In this document: in pieces, positions 41,805 through 50,880 of the stretch
Layout of the letters: each line of letters opens with the position of its first letter
How positions within the stretch are numbered: position 1 is the first letter of the stretch
Assembly (NCBI GenBank): GCA_027314515.1
Contig: DAHVAR010000158.1
Coordinates: forward strand, 1 to 58,679
DNA from: Actinomycetota bacterium
GTDB lineage: Bacteria; Actinomycetota; Actinomycetes; Streptosporangiales; Streptosporangiaceae
DNA length: 58,679 bases
Direction: 5' to 3'
Notes under the pieces: model-generated
The model's input: only the letters and a program-made list of their open reading frames with translations
What the model was told of the DNA's origin: nothing
Databases searched by the model: none
Translations under genes and position numbers: made by a program

Positions 41805-44800
41805 CTAAGGCTGGAATCTTCGCCGCGAGCCGCCGGCCGCTGCGCGGCTGATGGTGTCGATCCGGTCGAGCAGGGGCTGGCAGTGCAGTCGGGTGGCGAT
41901 GTTGCGGGCTTCGGCGATCGCGGCCTCAGCGGCGTCGGTGCCGGTGCCGGTCAGGTACTCGGCATGGTCGAGCAGGCCGTGGGCGAGGTGATAGGGAGTG
42001 CTGTGCTCGCGCAGGCCGCGGATCGCGGCCGCGAACTCCTCGTCGGCCTGCTCTGCGCGGTCGCGGGCGGTGAGGCGAGCGCGGGCCAGGTCACGTTCGG
42101 CTCGGAGCATCGGAGCCAGGTGGCCGGGCTCGGCGGCGTCGAGTTGGGCGAGCAGCCGCATGGTGGCGGCCACGTCGGCGAGGTCGCGGGCGGCGCGGGC
42201 GGCGACCGTCCAGGCCCAGCGGACGGTTTCGTGGCTGATCCCGAGGACGTCGGCGCGGGCGAGCACGGCGCGGGCGTGCACCAGTGCCTCGGCGGGCTGG
42301 CCGGCCGCTGCCGAGCTGAGGGCACGGACGATGTCGACGCTGGCCCTATCTTGGGGATGTTCGCTGGCCAGCAGGCCGGGCAGCGCTGCTATCGTGTCCT
42401 GGGCGCTGCGGGGGTCGCCGCGCAACGCCGCGAGCAAGCCCCGATTGCAGGCAACAGGCCAAACATCGGCCAGCCCGTCGCCGTCGGCGGCTCGGGTGAG
42501 CTCGGCGTGCGCAGTATCCCAGTCGCCGGTCATGATCAGCGCCTGGGCCAGGTTCACGATCGCATGTGACAGGAATACACGGGAACCGGTCCGGCGGGCG
42601 TGTCTGATGGCGGCGCGCGCTGCCTCCGCGGCCGCCTCCGGGTCATTGCCGGTCAGTACGCCGGCCAGGTTAGCCAGCGCCTGCGCCGCGTGTGTGTTGT
42701 CGCCAGCCTGGGTAGCGATCCGGGCGGCCTCCCGGAAATATGCAGCCGCCTGAAGGTTCCGCTGTGCGAAGCCGTGGCAGATGCCGCGGGTGATCAGCAG
42801 ACCGGCCAGCAGCTCTGTGTCGTCGGCGCCCAGGGCCTGGCCCAGGGTCAGCGCCTCGGCGCTCAGGGGGTTCGCTTCGGGCGAGCCGGCAAACGCCTCC
42901 AGCGCTGCGAGGTGGTTCAGGGCGGTGACGGTGTCGGTGTCGGGGCTTGCGCGCAGCACCTCCAGCGCGGCGGTCAGCTGTTCGCGTGCATCCCCGAGCC
43001 GGCCCTGGCGCTGGAGGGCGTTCGCCGCTTTGGCCCACGCCCGAGCGGCCGCGCGCTCCTGGCCGTGCTGCTGGTAGTACGCGCGGGCCCGGCCCGCATA
43101 CTCCTCCGCGTGCTCGTAGTCGGCAGCGGTGTCCGAGGCGCCGGCCGAGCTCTCCCACAGCGTCCCGGCGTCGGGTATGCCGGCCGTCCGGTCGACGTCG
43201 GCCAGGTCGTTCACGCAGAGCTCCGCCGCGGTGGCATAGCTGGTCGCGGCGGCCGCCGGCGCGCCAGTCCGGCTTGCGCGCTCGGCAGCGCGGACTAGGG
43301 CGCTGATGGCCTGGCCGCGGATCGACTCGGCGTCGGGGTCGCTGGGGACGGCATCCAGGGCGTCGCGGTAGTGCCGTGCGATGGCGTCGGCAACTTCCTC
43401 GCCGCTACCGGCGAACGCTGACTGCAGATACTGCGCGACGGCCAGGTGACGGGCCTTGCGGTCGCGGCGGGACAGGGTGTCGTAGGCGACCTGGCGCAAC
43501 ATCTGCTGGGTGAACTGATAGGAACCGCGCTCCGGAGACAGCGGATCCCCGGACACCGTCAGCACCTCTCGGCGGACCAAGTCGGCCAGCGCAGCCCGCA
43601 CGGCCGACTCGCGTTGCCCGGAGACGGCGGCCAGGCCCTCGGCGGGGAAACTGGCGCCGAGCACCGCGGCGTCGGCGGCGAGGCGCCGCACGTCCGGGTC
43701 GAGGGCGTCGAGGCGGGCCGAGAGCAGGGCGTGCAGGCTGTCGGGGACGGCTAGGTCGCCGACGTCGGCGACCAGACGATAGACACCCCCGGAGGGCTGG
43801 ACGATGTCGCGGTCGATCAAGGAGCGGATAGTTTCCACCGCGAATAGCGGGATGCCCTGCGCGTGCCCGCCCACCTTTGCCCGCGCGGCAGCGGGCATCC
43901 CAGGTACCAGTGCCTCAACGAGCGCGCCCATGGACGGCTCGTCGAGCGGATCGATGGTGAGGGTGAGCCGGTTCCGTCCGGCACCCAGCCCCGGCCGGGC
44001 CTGACCCAGCTCGGGCCGGGCCAGCACCAGCGCGAACACCGGCAGGTTTCTGGTCCAGTCGACCAGGTGGTCGAGGAAGTCCAGCAGCCCCGCATCCGCG
44101 TGCTGGGCGTCCTCTACCAGCAGCACCACGGGCGCCTGCGCCGCGAGCCGCTCGAAGAACAACCGCCATCCGGCAAACAGTTCCGCACGGGCCAGCGCCC
44201 CGCCGTCGTCGCCGATCACGCTGACGCCGAGCAGTCGGCCAAGCCGCACGCCCACGTAGCCGCGCTCAGCCGGATCGGCGATGTACCTGTCGAGCCCTTG
44301 AGCGAGTTTCTCTGCCGCGGCCTCTGCCGGGTCGTCCTCGGCGATCTCCAGCCGCTGGCGGACGATCTGCGCCAGTGCCCACAGCGCCACCCCGTCGCCG
44401 TAAGACAGGCACCGGCCCTCGTGCCACCACACCGTCGCGGCCAGCCCGTCGATGTACTTGCGGAACTCCCAGCCCAGTCGCGACTTGCCCACTCCGGCCG
44501 GCCCGGATACCAGCACCAGCCGCGGCAATCTGCGCTCCGCGCTCGCGTGAAACAACTCCCGGAGGGTGCGCAGCTCGGCGTCCCGGCCGGTCAGCGGCGC
44601 CTCCAGCCCGTCGATCCGCTGCGACCCGCCGACCGCGGCTAGCACCCGCACCGCCCGCCACAACCTGACCGGCTCGGCCTTGCCCTTCAGCAGGTGCTCC
44701 CCGGCGTCCTCGAAAGCGACCGCTGCCTCGGCCAGCCGGCGGGTCGCCGCATCCGCGAGCAGTTGCCCTGGCTGCGCCGCCGACTGCACCCGGGACGCGG

Positions 44801-45431
44801 TGTTCACCGCGTCACCGGCCACCATCCCCTCACCCGGCGCTCCGAGGGTGACAGCCACCTCCCCGGTGACGACGCCAGCGCGCGCCACCAAACCGGGCAC
44901 ACCGGCGTCGTTCCCGAGCTGCGCCACCGCGGCGACAAGGTCCAGCCCGGCCCGGACGGCCCGTTCCGCGTCCCCTTCCGCGGCCGCCGGCGCCCCCCAC
45001 ACCGCCACTACCGCGTCCCCGATGAACTTCTCCACCACTCCGCCATACCGGCCGACGATCGTGCGGGCCACCGCGAAATACCGCGACAGCAACTCCCGGA
45101 CCGCCTCCGGATCCCGTGACTCCGCCAGCGGCGTCGACCCCACCAGGTCGCAGAACAGCAGCGAGCACACCCGTCGCTCGGCCACCGCCGCGTCCGCACT
45201 GCCGGTTAGCAGTCCGGGCGCGGCGAGCATCAGGGGGCCGGACGGTCGCTGCGTCGGCGCCCCGCCTGTCGGCGCCGTGCCCGTCAGCGCATGCCCGCAC
45301 GAACGGCAAAAGCGCTTCCCCGCGGTCACTGGCGCACCACATGCGGGGCACCCGCCCGCCGGCGCGCCGCAGTCCTCACAGAACCGGTCGCCCGCCTCCA
45401 GCGGCGCGCCGCACCGGCCGCAGTGCTCCAT
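41805..45431 (-). CDS. Zinc-ribbon / adenylate cyclase / AAA-NTPase / TPR regulator
   Basis: A 1208-residue multidomain protein. Two zinc ribbons (Cys4/7/18/21 and Cys28/31/42/45) precede a class III cyclase domain with metal Asp95 and Asp139, adenine-selecting Lys135 and Asp207, and transition-state Asn210 and Arg214. All catalytic positions are present, so it should be able to make cAMP. A STAND-type NTPase follows (Walker A GPAGVGKS, 310-317; Walker B VVLLVEDAQHAD). The C-terminal 500 residues are Ala-rich TPR-like helices. No LuxR-type DNA-binding domain is seen. The start at 45431, just before the first ribbon, is preferred over 45533, though no ribosome site is strong. Confidence 0.88.
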   Translation of the reverse strand: MEHCGRCGAPLEAGDRFCEDCGAPAGGCPACGAPVTAGKRFCRSCGHALTGTAPTGGAPTQRPSGPLMLAAPGLLTGSADAAVAERRVCSLLFCDLVGSTPLAESRDPEAVRELLSRYFAVARTIVGRYGGVVEKFIGDAVVAVWGAPAAAEGDAERAVRAGLDLVAAVAQLGNDAGVPGLVARAGVVTGEVAVTLGAPGEGMVAGDAVNTASRVQSAAQPGQLLADAATRRLAEAAVAFEDAGEHLLKGKAEPVRLWRAVRVLAAVGGSQRIDGLEAPLTGRDAELRTLRELFHASAERRLPRLVLVSGPAGVGKSRLGWEFRKYIDGLAATVWWHEGRCLSYGDGVALWALAQIVRQRLEIAEDDPAEAAAEKLAQGLDRYIADPAERGYVGVRLGRLLGVSVIGDDGGALARAELFAGWRLFFERLAAQAPVVLLVEDAQHADAGLLDFLDHLVDWTRNLPVFALVLARPELGQARPGLGAGRNRLTLTIDPLDEPSMGALVEALVPGMPAAARAKVGGHAQGIPLFAVETIRSLIDRDIVQPSGGVYRLVADVGDLAVPDSLHALLSARLDALDPDVRRLAADAAVLGASFPAEGLAAVSGQRESAVRAALADLVRREVLTVSGDPLSPERGSYQFTQQMLRQVAYDTLSRRDRKARHLAVAQYLQSAFAGSGEEVADAIARHYRDALDAVPSDPDAESIRGQAISALVRAAERASRTGAPAAAATSYATAAELCVNDLADVDRTAGIPDAGTLWESSAGASDTAADYEHAEEYAGRARAYYQQHGQERAAARAWAKAANALQRQGRLGDAREQLTAALEVLRASPDTDTVTALNHLAALEAFAGSPEANPLSAEALTLGQALGADDTELLAGLLITRGICHGFAQRNLQAAAYFREAARIATQAGDNTHAAQALANLAGVLTGNDPEAAAEAARAAIRHARRTGSRVFLSHAIVNLAQALIMTGDWDTAHAELTRAADGDGLADVWPVACNRGLLAALRGDPRSAQDTIAALPGLLASEHPQDRASVDIVRALSSAAAGQPAEALVHARAVLARADVLGISHETVRWAWTVAARAARDLADVAATMRLLAQLDAAEPGHLAPMLRAERDLARARLTARDRAEQADEEFAAAIRGLREHSTPYHLAHGLLDHAEYLTGTGTDAAEAAIAEARNIATRLHCQPLLDRIDTISRAAAGGSRRRFQP

Positions 45432-45848
45432 CAGCAAGCACCACGGGCAACGACTGTCGCAGCATGCATAGGGTCCCATCCCACACAGACACTCTAAAAG
45501 CGCGCGCCTGGGCACGTGAATGGGCAGGCCCACCTATCTTCGCCGGCGGGCAGAGCTCCCGATCCCGGAAGAAGTGCCTAGTGACATGAGGCGCGACTGT
45601 CGTTCCCTGACGGACCTCAGCAAGGCTGCTGATGATAAAGGTGACGCCAGCCAGCCCAGGCCCGCTGAGGTCCACGGCCGTCAGTCAGGCGCAGCTTCCC
45701 AGCGCCTCCAGTGCCTGGTTCCCAGTTCGCGTAACGCAGCGCGTTGTCCACCATCTGCAGGGTCGCCGCGCATGTTGTCCACAGCCGTCGTCGCCGCTCG
45801 CGCGCCGGGCCTTCTCCCCTGGGACTGTCGGCAGTGGAGGTGGTCGCG
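45432..45848. other. Intergenic region between the cyclase-NTPase gene and dprA
   Basis: About 420 bases, divergent. Two sequences like the actinomycete DnaA box occur 31 bases apart (TTGTCCACC at 45744-45752 and TTGTCCACA at 45775-45783). The dprA ribosome site GGAGGTGG ends five bases before its ATG. No further gene is seen. Confidence 0.5.
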
Positions 45849-46997
45849 ATGAGTCCCGACAACGAGCGGCGGGCGCGGGTGGCGCTGAGCTTCCTGGCCC
45901 AGCCGGGTGACTTGGTGCTGGGCGCGGCGCTGCGCACGCGCACCGCGTCGGAGGTGCTCGCTTTGGTTGCCGGGGCTGACGCCGACGGCCAGGCCGCGCT
46001 GGCGGACCAGGTCGCAGACCGGGCGCTGGAATCCGCGATCCAGCGGTGGCGGGACCGGCTCGGCGAGGTGCCCACCAGAGCGCGGCTCGCGGCCTGGCAG
46101 GAGATCGGGTTGCGCTTAGTGATGCCCGGCGACTCCGAGTGGCCGACCCAGCTGGACGATCTGGGTGACGCCCGGCCGCTGCTGCTGTGGGTGCGCGGGA
46201 CCGCCGACCTGAGGTTCGCGTGCCTGAAGTCGGTCTCGATGGTCGGCTCCAGGGCCGCGTCCGGCTACGGCAATCACGTCGCGGTGGAGATGGCCGCGGT
46301 CCTCGCCGAGCACGCAGTCACGGTGGTGTCCGGCGGGGCGTACGGGATCGACGCCAGTTCTCATCGCGGCGCGATGGCCGCCGACGGCGTCACCGTGGCT
46401 GTTCTGGCTGGCGGCCTCGAGTTCGGCTACCCGCGCGGCCACGAGGAACTGTTCCGCGCGATCGCCGCCCATGGCGTGCTGGTGAGCGAGTGCCCGCCGG
46501 GCCGCGGGCCGACTCGGCCAGGGTTCCTGGTCCGGAACCGGATCATCGCGGCGCTGAGCCGCGGCATCGTGGTAGTCGAGGCGGCGCTGCGCAGTGGCGC
46601 CCTCAACTCGGCGCGGCATGCGCGCGAACTGTGCAGGCCGGTGATGGCAGTGCCGGGCCCGGTCACCTCCGAGCAGTCAGCAGGCTGCCACGAGCTGATC
46701 CGCGATTACGGTGCCATGTGTGTGACCTGCGCGAATGATGTGCTCGATCACATCGGCGGGAGCGGCGGCACCGGTGGCACACTACGGATCGGCCCGGCGG
46801 TCCCCAGGGACATGCTCGATCCGGCGGCGCTTGCGGTGCTAGAGGAGTTGCCGCTCCGCGGCGGCCGCGGCCCGGCGAGCATCGCGGTCAGGGCTGGCGT
46901 GGACCTAGATACCGCATTGCGGTGCCTCGGCCTGCTGGCCGCCGGGGGGTTCGCAGAGCGGTGCGAAGCAGGCTGGCGCGCGAGGAAGACTGTGTGA
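45849..46997 (+). CDS. dprA: DNA-processing protein DprA
   Basis: Binds incoming single-stranded DNA and loads RecA. The 382-residue protein has the Rossmann core: SMVGSRAASGYG, VVSGGAYGIDASSHRGAM, VAVLAGGLEFGYPRGHEELF, RPGFLVRNRIIAALS and VVVEAALRSGALNSARHA. A short C-terminal winged-helix-like domain follows. ATG at 45849 follows GGAGGTGG; the frame is open further upstream without homology. It is normally beside comM; here it is separated by the accessory block. Confidence 0.94.
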   Translation: MSPDNERRARVALSFLAQPGDLVLGAALRTRTASEVLALVAGADADGQAALADQVADRALESAIQRWRDRLGEVPTRARLAAWQEIGLRLVMPGDSEWPTQLDDLGDARPLLLWVRGTADLRFACLKSVSMVGSRAASGYGNHVAVEMAAVLAEHAVTVVSGGAYGIDASSHRGAMAADGVTVAVLAGGLEFGYPRGHEELFRAIAAHGVLVSECPPGRGPTRPGFLVRNRIIAALSRGIVVVEAALRSGALNSARHARELCRPVMAVPGPVTSEQSAGCHELIRDYGAMCVTCANDVLDHIGGSGGTGGTLRIGPAVPRDMLDPAALAVLEELPLRGGRGPASIAVRAGVDLDTALRCLGLLAAGGFAERCEAGWRARKTV

Positions 46998-47077
46998 AGC
47001 GTCCATCTGGCCGCGTCTTCCCGCAAATCCTGCCCGGAATCGGGCAGAATTCTTGCGTAATTTGCAGCCGAGCGGTC

Positions 47078-47362
47078 ATGATAGGCGACGTGCCCGGACC
47101 GCTACCTTATGGCGACTTGGTGGATCACCTGGCTCGTACCTGCTCGCTCGGCCCCGCTGAGGCCGCGCGCGTAGTGGCGGACGTCCTGGGGTATTTCTCC
47201 GAGCCGCCAGATGCGTTCGTGCGCCGACGGCACCGGGAGCTCCAGGCTCGCGGGCTGACCAATGACCTGGCCTTCGCGCAGATCGCCGCCGAGATGCCGC
47301 AGCGGCGCTATGCGCCGCCCGCGTTCTCGCTGCGACAGCTGCGCCGGATCGTATACGGATGA
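47078..47362 (+). CDS. Small conserved hypothetical protein
   Basis: A 94-residue helical protein with PYGDLVDHLARTCSLGPAEA, AFVRRRHRELQARGLTND, FAQIAAEMPQRRYAPP and the C-terminal signature LRQLRRIVYG. I recognise the pattern as a widespread conserved family without an established function. ATG at 47078 begins near the conserved region; the frame stays open further upstream without homology. It ends 12 bases before glmS, whose ribosome site lies at its 3' end. Confidence 0.7.
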   Translation: MIGDVPGPLPYGDLVDHLARTCSLGPAEAARVVADVLGYFSEPPDAFVRRRHRELQARGLTNDLAFAQIAAEMPQRRYAPPAFSLRQLRRIVYG

Positions 47363-47374
47363 GGAGCAAAAGCC

Positions 47375-49288
47375 TTGTGCGGAATAGTGGCATATATCGG
47401 AAACCGAGACAGCGTACCCATCCTGCTCGAAGGGCTCGCCAGGCTCGAATACCGAGGCTACGACTCCGCCGGGATCGCGGTCGTCAGCCGGAGCGGTGAC
47501 CTGCGCGTCCGCAAAGTCAAGGGCCGGGTCCCTGAACTCGCCGCCGACGTCCCGGCCAGGCTCAAGGGAAGCCCCGGCATCGGGCACACGCGCTGGGCAA
47601 CCCACGGCGAGCCGAGCGACGCCAACGCCCACCCGCACAGTTGCGGGCCGATTGCCATCGTCCATAACGGGATCATCGAGAACGCTGAGGAACTGCGTGC
47701 TGGCCTGATCGCGGCCGGAGCGAAATTCTCATCGCAGACCGACAGCGAGATCTTCGCTCACCTGATCGCCGCCCAGTTCGGGATCGGTAGTGATTCGCCG
47801 GCCGAGCGAGCCGAGCCGGGCGACCGGGGCGAGGCGGGCGACCGGGGCGAGCCGGGCGAGGGGGCTGGCCGGGGCGAACCGGTCGACCTCGAGGAGGCGG
47901 TCCGGCGGGCGCTCAAGTCAGTCGTCGGGACGTACGGACTGGCAGTACTCGACGCCCGTCACCCGGACCGGCTCGTCGTTGCCCGCAATGGCAGCCCGGT
48001 TCTGCTCGGGATCGGGGACAAGGAGATGTTCGCCGCCTCTGACGTCGCGGCCCTGGTCCGTTACACCCGCCAGGTCGTCCACCTGGACGACGGCGAGATT
48101 GCCACCCTGCATGCCGACGGATTCCGCACCAGCACGCTGGATGCGCGGCGCACCACGAAACAGGCCGCCGTGGTCGAGGCGGATGTCGCCAGCTATGACG
48201 CGGACGGCCACGCCCACTTCATGCACAAGGAGATCCACGAGCAGCCCGGCGTTGTCGAGCGGGTGCTGCGCGGCCGGCTTGACGACCGGTTCTACACCGC
48301 ACATCTCGGCGGGCTGAACCTGGATCCGCGGGAGGCACGCGCCATCAAGCGGGTGAAGATCCTGGGCTGCGGGTCGGCGTACTACTCGGGCGTACTCGGC
48401 GCCCAGCTGATCGAGGAACTCGCCAGGGTGCCAGCCGATGCCGAGCCTGCCTCGGAGTTCCGGTACCGGGGGCCGGTCATCGAGGAAGGCACCCTGTACG
48501 TGGGGGTAAGCCAGTCCGGCGAGACCTATGACACGCTGGCCGCCGTGCAGGAGGTCAAGCGCAAGGGCGGCCACGTGCTGGGCGTCGTCAACACGGTCGG
48601 CAGCACGATCGCCAGGGGGGTCGACGGCGGAGTTTACTTGCACGCTGGCCCCGAAGTCAGCGTTACCTCTACGAAGACCTTCACGGCGACCGCCACCGTC
48701 TTCGCGCTGCTGGCGCTGCACCTTGCCCGGATCCACGACCTGTCGCCGGCCGACGGCCGCCGGATCACCGACGGCTTGCGCAAGCTGCCCGAGCAGATCG
48801 CCCAGATCCTCGCCATGGAGGAGGAGATCGCCAGCCTGGCCAAGGACCTCGCGCACTATCCCGGCATGTTCTTCGTGGGGCGGGTCCGCGGCTGGCCGGT
48901 CGCCAGGGAGGGAGCGCAGAAGCTGAAGGAGGTTTCCTACCTGCACGCGGAGGCCTACCCGGCCAGTGAGCTCAAGCACGGGCCGCTTGCACTGGTCGGG
49001 CCGGAGCTGCCGACGGTGGCCATCGTCCCCGATGACGAGCTCATCGAGAAGAACCTGGCCACGCTCGGCGAGATCAAGGCACGGCGAGGCCGGGTACTGG
49101 TCGTCGGCCACTCGGCGCCGGACGGGGAGCTGGCCGACAACGTGCTGGCGATACCCAAGAACGAGCATGAGCTGGATCCGATCCTGCTCTCCGTGCCGCT
49201 GCAGTTGCTGGCCTACCACGCTGCCGTGGCGCTGGGCAATGACGTGGACAGGCCGCGCAACCTGGCCAAGAGCGTGACAGTCGAGTGA
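47375..49288 (+). CDS. glmS: Glutamine--fructose-6-phosphate aminotransferase (isomerizing)
   Basis: Makes glucosamine-6-phosphate, the entry to peptidoglycan amino sugars. The rare TTG start is fixed by the chemistry: the next residue must be the nucleophile Cys of MCGIVAYIG. GAGGAG is nine bases upstream. The glutaminase domain covers about residues 2-270 and two SIS sugar-isomerase domains follow (GCGSAYYSGVLGA, SQSGETYDTLAA, SVTSTKTFTATA). The C-terminus LAKSVTVE is canonical. A 30-residue Gly/Glu/Asp/Arg insertion with an 18-bp DNA repeat sits in the glutaminase domain near residues 147-172. Confidence 0.96.
   Translation: MCGIVAYIGNRDSVPILLEGLARLEYRGYDSAGIAVVSRSGDLRVRKVKGRVPELAADVPARLKGSPGIGHTRWATHGEPSDANAHPHSCGPIAIVHNGIIENAEELRAGLIAAGAKFSSQTDSEIFAHLIAAQFGIGSDSPAERAEPGDRGEAGDRGEPGEGAGRGEPVDLEEAVRRALKSVVGTYGLAVLDARHPDRLVVARNGSPVLLGIGDKEMFAASDVAALVRYTRQVVHLDDGEIATLHADGFRTSTLDARRTTKQAAVVEADVASYDADGHAHFMHKEIHEQPGVVERVLRGRLDDRFYTAHLGGLNLDPREARAIKRVKILGCGSAYYSGVLGAQLIEELARVPADAEPASEFRYRGPVIEEGTLYVGVSQSGETYDTLAAVQEVKRKGGHVLGVVNTVGSTIARGVDGGVYLHAGPEVSVTSTKTFTATATVFALLALHLARIHDLSPADGRRITDGLRKLPEQIAQILAMEEEIASLAKDLAHYPGMFFVGRVRGWPVAREGAQKLKEVSYLHAEAYPASELKHGPLALVGPELPTVAIVPDDELIEKNLATLGEIKARRGRVLVVGHSAPDGELADNVLAIPKNEHELDPILLSVPLQLLAYHAAVALGNDVDRPRNLAKSVTVE
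47813..47848 (+). repeat. In-frame 18-bp tandem repeat in glmS
   Basis: Two copies of GAG(C/G)CGGGCGACCGGGGC and a partial third encode EPGDRG/EAGDRG/EPGE in a loop of the glutaminase domain. Confidence 0.85.
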
Positions 49289-49489
49289 CAGGTGCCCGGC
49301 CGGAGAGGGCCTCACTCTCATTCAAGATCATTTAACCGGAAACGGGCGCGAGCCCGGCACGGAGTTGGCTGGCAACCCGGCTGGCTGCCGGACGTGCCGA
49401 AGTCGGCGCTGCCCGGCCTCAGCAGCGCGGAAGGCAGATGGCCGGGTCTTTGCCCGGCGCCGGGGGCGTCGTGCCGCAGACTGTCGGAT

Positions 49490-50533
49490 ATGAAGGAGCA
49501 GGCGCTCCAGCCTGAACGGCAGCAACCGCCGCCGGAACTGCCGGAGTCGATGGCTGCCGCGCTGGCCATGTTCGGTCGCCATCTGGCAGCCGAGCGCGGT
49601 TTGTCGCCGCACACGGTCCGCGCCTATCTCGGTGACATCAGCGCGCTGCTGGCGTTTGCCGCCGGGGATGGCTGCGGCCAGCTGGCCGACCTGGACATCT
49701 TCGTGCTGAGGGGATGGCTGGGCAGCCAGCACCAGGCCGGCCAGGCACGGGCGAGCATTGCCAGGAGAGCGGCTTCCGCGCGGGCGTTCACGGCCTTCGC
49801 GCACCGCCGCGGGCTGCTCGCCGCGGACCCGGGGGCTCAGCTCGGCACGCCTAAAGTGCCCCGGCGCCTGCCGGACGTGCTCGCGCAGGAGCAGATGGCT
49901 GCCGTGCTGGCCGCCCGGCCCCGCGCCGCGGGTGCCGGCCGCGGGTCGCAGCAGGGCGGACTGCGTCACGGGGCAGATGGCGGCGCGCTGGCCGGCGCCC
50001 TGGAACTGCGGGATACCGCGATCATTGAACTGCTGTACGCGACTGGCATCCGGGTCAGCGAACTGTGTGGCCTGGACGCGGGCGACCTCGACACCTCCCG
50101 GCGGACCGTGCGGGTACTCGGGAAGGGCAGCAAGGAGCGGGTCGTGCCAGTCGGAATCCCGGCCGTCCGCGCGGTACTTGCCTGGCTGCACGACGGCCGT
50201 CCTGCCGTCATGGCTGCTCAGCATGACGGGCCGGGAGTGGCCGGCGCTGCGCCCGGCGCTGCGCTCTTCCTCGGCGCCAGGGCCGGTCGCATCGATCCGC
50301 GTACCGTCCGGCGGGTCGTGCATGGCCGGATCGCCGCAGCCGGGTCGGCGCCTGACACCGGGCCACACGGCCTGCGGCACACAGCCGCTACCCACCTGCT
50401 CGAAGGTGGCGCTGACCTGCGCAGCGTGCAGGAGATACTGGGTCATGCCTCGCTGGCGACTACCCAGCTCTACACCCATGTCAGCATCGACCGGCTGATA
50501 TCGGTCTACCGTCAGGCGCATCCGCGGGCCTGA
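49490..50533 (+). CDS. xerC: Tyrosine recombinase XerC/XerD type
   Basis: Resolves chromosome dimers at dif. The 347-residue protein has the SAM-like N-terminal domain ([20 protein letters not shown]). All catalytic residues are present: Arg188 in ATGIRVSEL, Lys215 in GKGSKERVV, His293 and Arg296 in [12 protein letters not shown], His319 in LGHASL and nucleophile Tyr328 in [12 protein letters not shown] at 49490 begins MKEQALQPE. The position between dprA and rpsB is the standard actinomycete XerC locus, so it is a housekeeping recombinase, not a phage integrase. An insert near residues 145-165 is Gly-rich. Confidence 0.9.
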   Translation: MKEQALQPERQQPPPELPESMAAALAMFGRHLAAERGLSPHTVRAYLGDISALLAFAAGDGCGQLADLDIFVLRGWLGSQHQAGQARASIARRAASARAFTAFAHRRGLLAADPGAQLGTPKVPRRLPDVLAQEQMAAVLAARPRAAGAGRGSQQGGLRHGADGGALAGALELRDTAIIELLYATGIRVSELCGLDAGDLDTSRRTVRVLGKGSKERVVPVGIPAVRAVLAWLHDGRPAVMAAQHDGPGVAGAAPGAALFLGARAGRIDPRTVRRVVHGRIAAAGSAPDTGPHGLRHTAATHLLEGGADLRSVQEILGHASLATTQLYTHVSIDRLISVYRQAHPRA

Positions 50534-50567
50534 TCAGGCCGAGGCGGGCCGGGTGCCGTCCGCGGGC

Positions 50568-50599
50568 CGGGATAAGCCGGGCCAGCCGGGGTTATCCCG
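50568..50599 (+). terminator. Hairpin between xerC and rpsB
   Basis: CGGGATAA and TTATCCCG form an 8-bp stem with additional CCGG pairing inside, 35 bases after the xerC stop. Likely ends the xerC transcript. Confidence 0.65.
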
Positions 50600-50880
50600 C
50601 CGGACATCCCGCCTCGCTCCGGGCATGTAGACTTGCTAACCGGCCTTCTCGCTGGCTCGCGTGAGCGCGTCGTCCCGATGGCCCAATTCGCGCGTCCGCT
50701 TGCTGCGTAGCGGCTCTGCCCGCGGGGACCTGGCTGTTTCTCGCTCAGACGCCGCGCAGGACGCCCTTCACCGGTCCGCCGGAGTAATCCGGAGGCGAGG
50801 GGCGTACGGGCGCCAGGAATCAACCGGCAGGCGTGCCTGCTCTGCACGGCAGCGCGCCACGACAGGAAGGGGACACCGGC
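50600..50880 (+). other. Leader and promoter region of rpsB
   Basis: With the preceding terminator hairpin it makes up the 347 gene-free bases between xerC and rpsB. A TAGACT element at about 50628-50633 could be a -10 box, and GAAGGGG precedes the rpsB start. The long leader would allow uS2 autoregulation as known for rpsB-tsf in other bacteria, but I cannot identify a conserved fold by eye. Confidence 0.4.

Noticed and set aside
36190-45848. Accessory block as a biosynthetic gene cluster
   Set aside because: No core synthase, carrier protein or dedicated transporter is present; methyltransferase, hydrolase and regulators alone do not support this.
47918-49321. 467-codon minus-strand frame
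   Set aside because: Antisense shadow of glmS, which has complete catalytic and SIS motifs on the plus strand.
49490-50533. Tyrosine recombinase as the integrase of a mobile element
   Set aside because: It sits at the conserved XerC locus between dprA and rpsB, with no attachment repeats or phage genes nearby.
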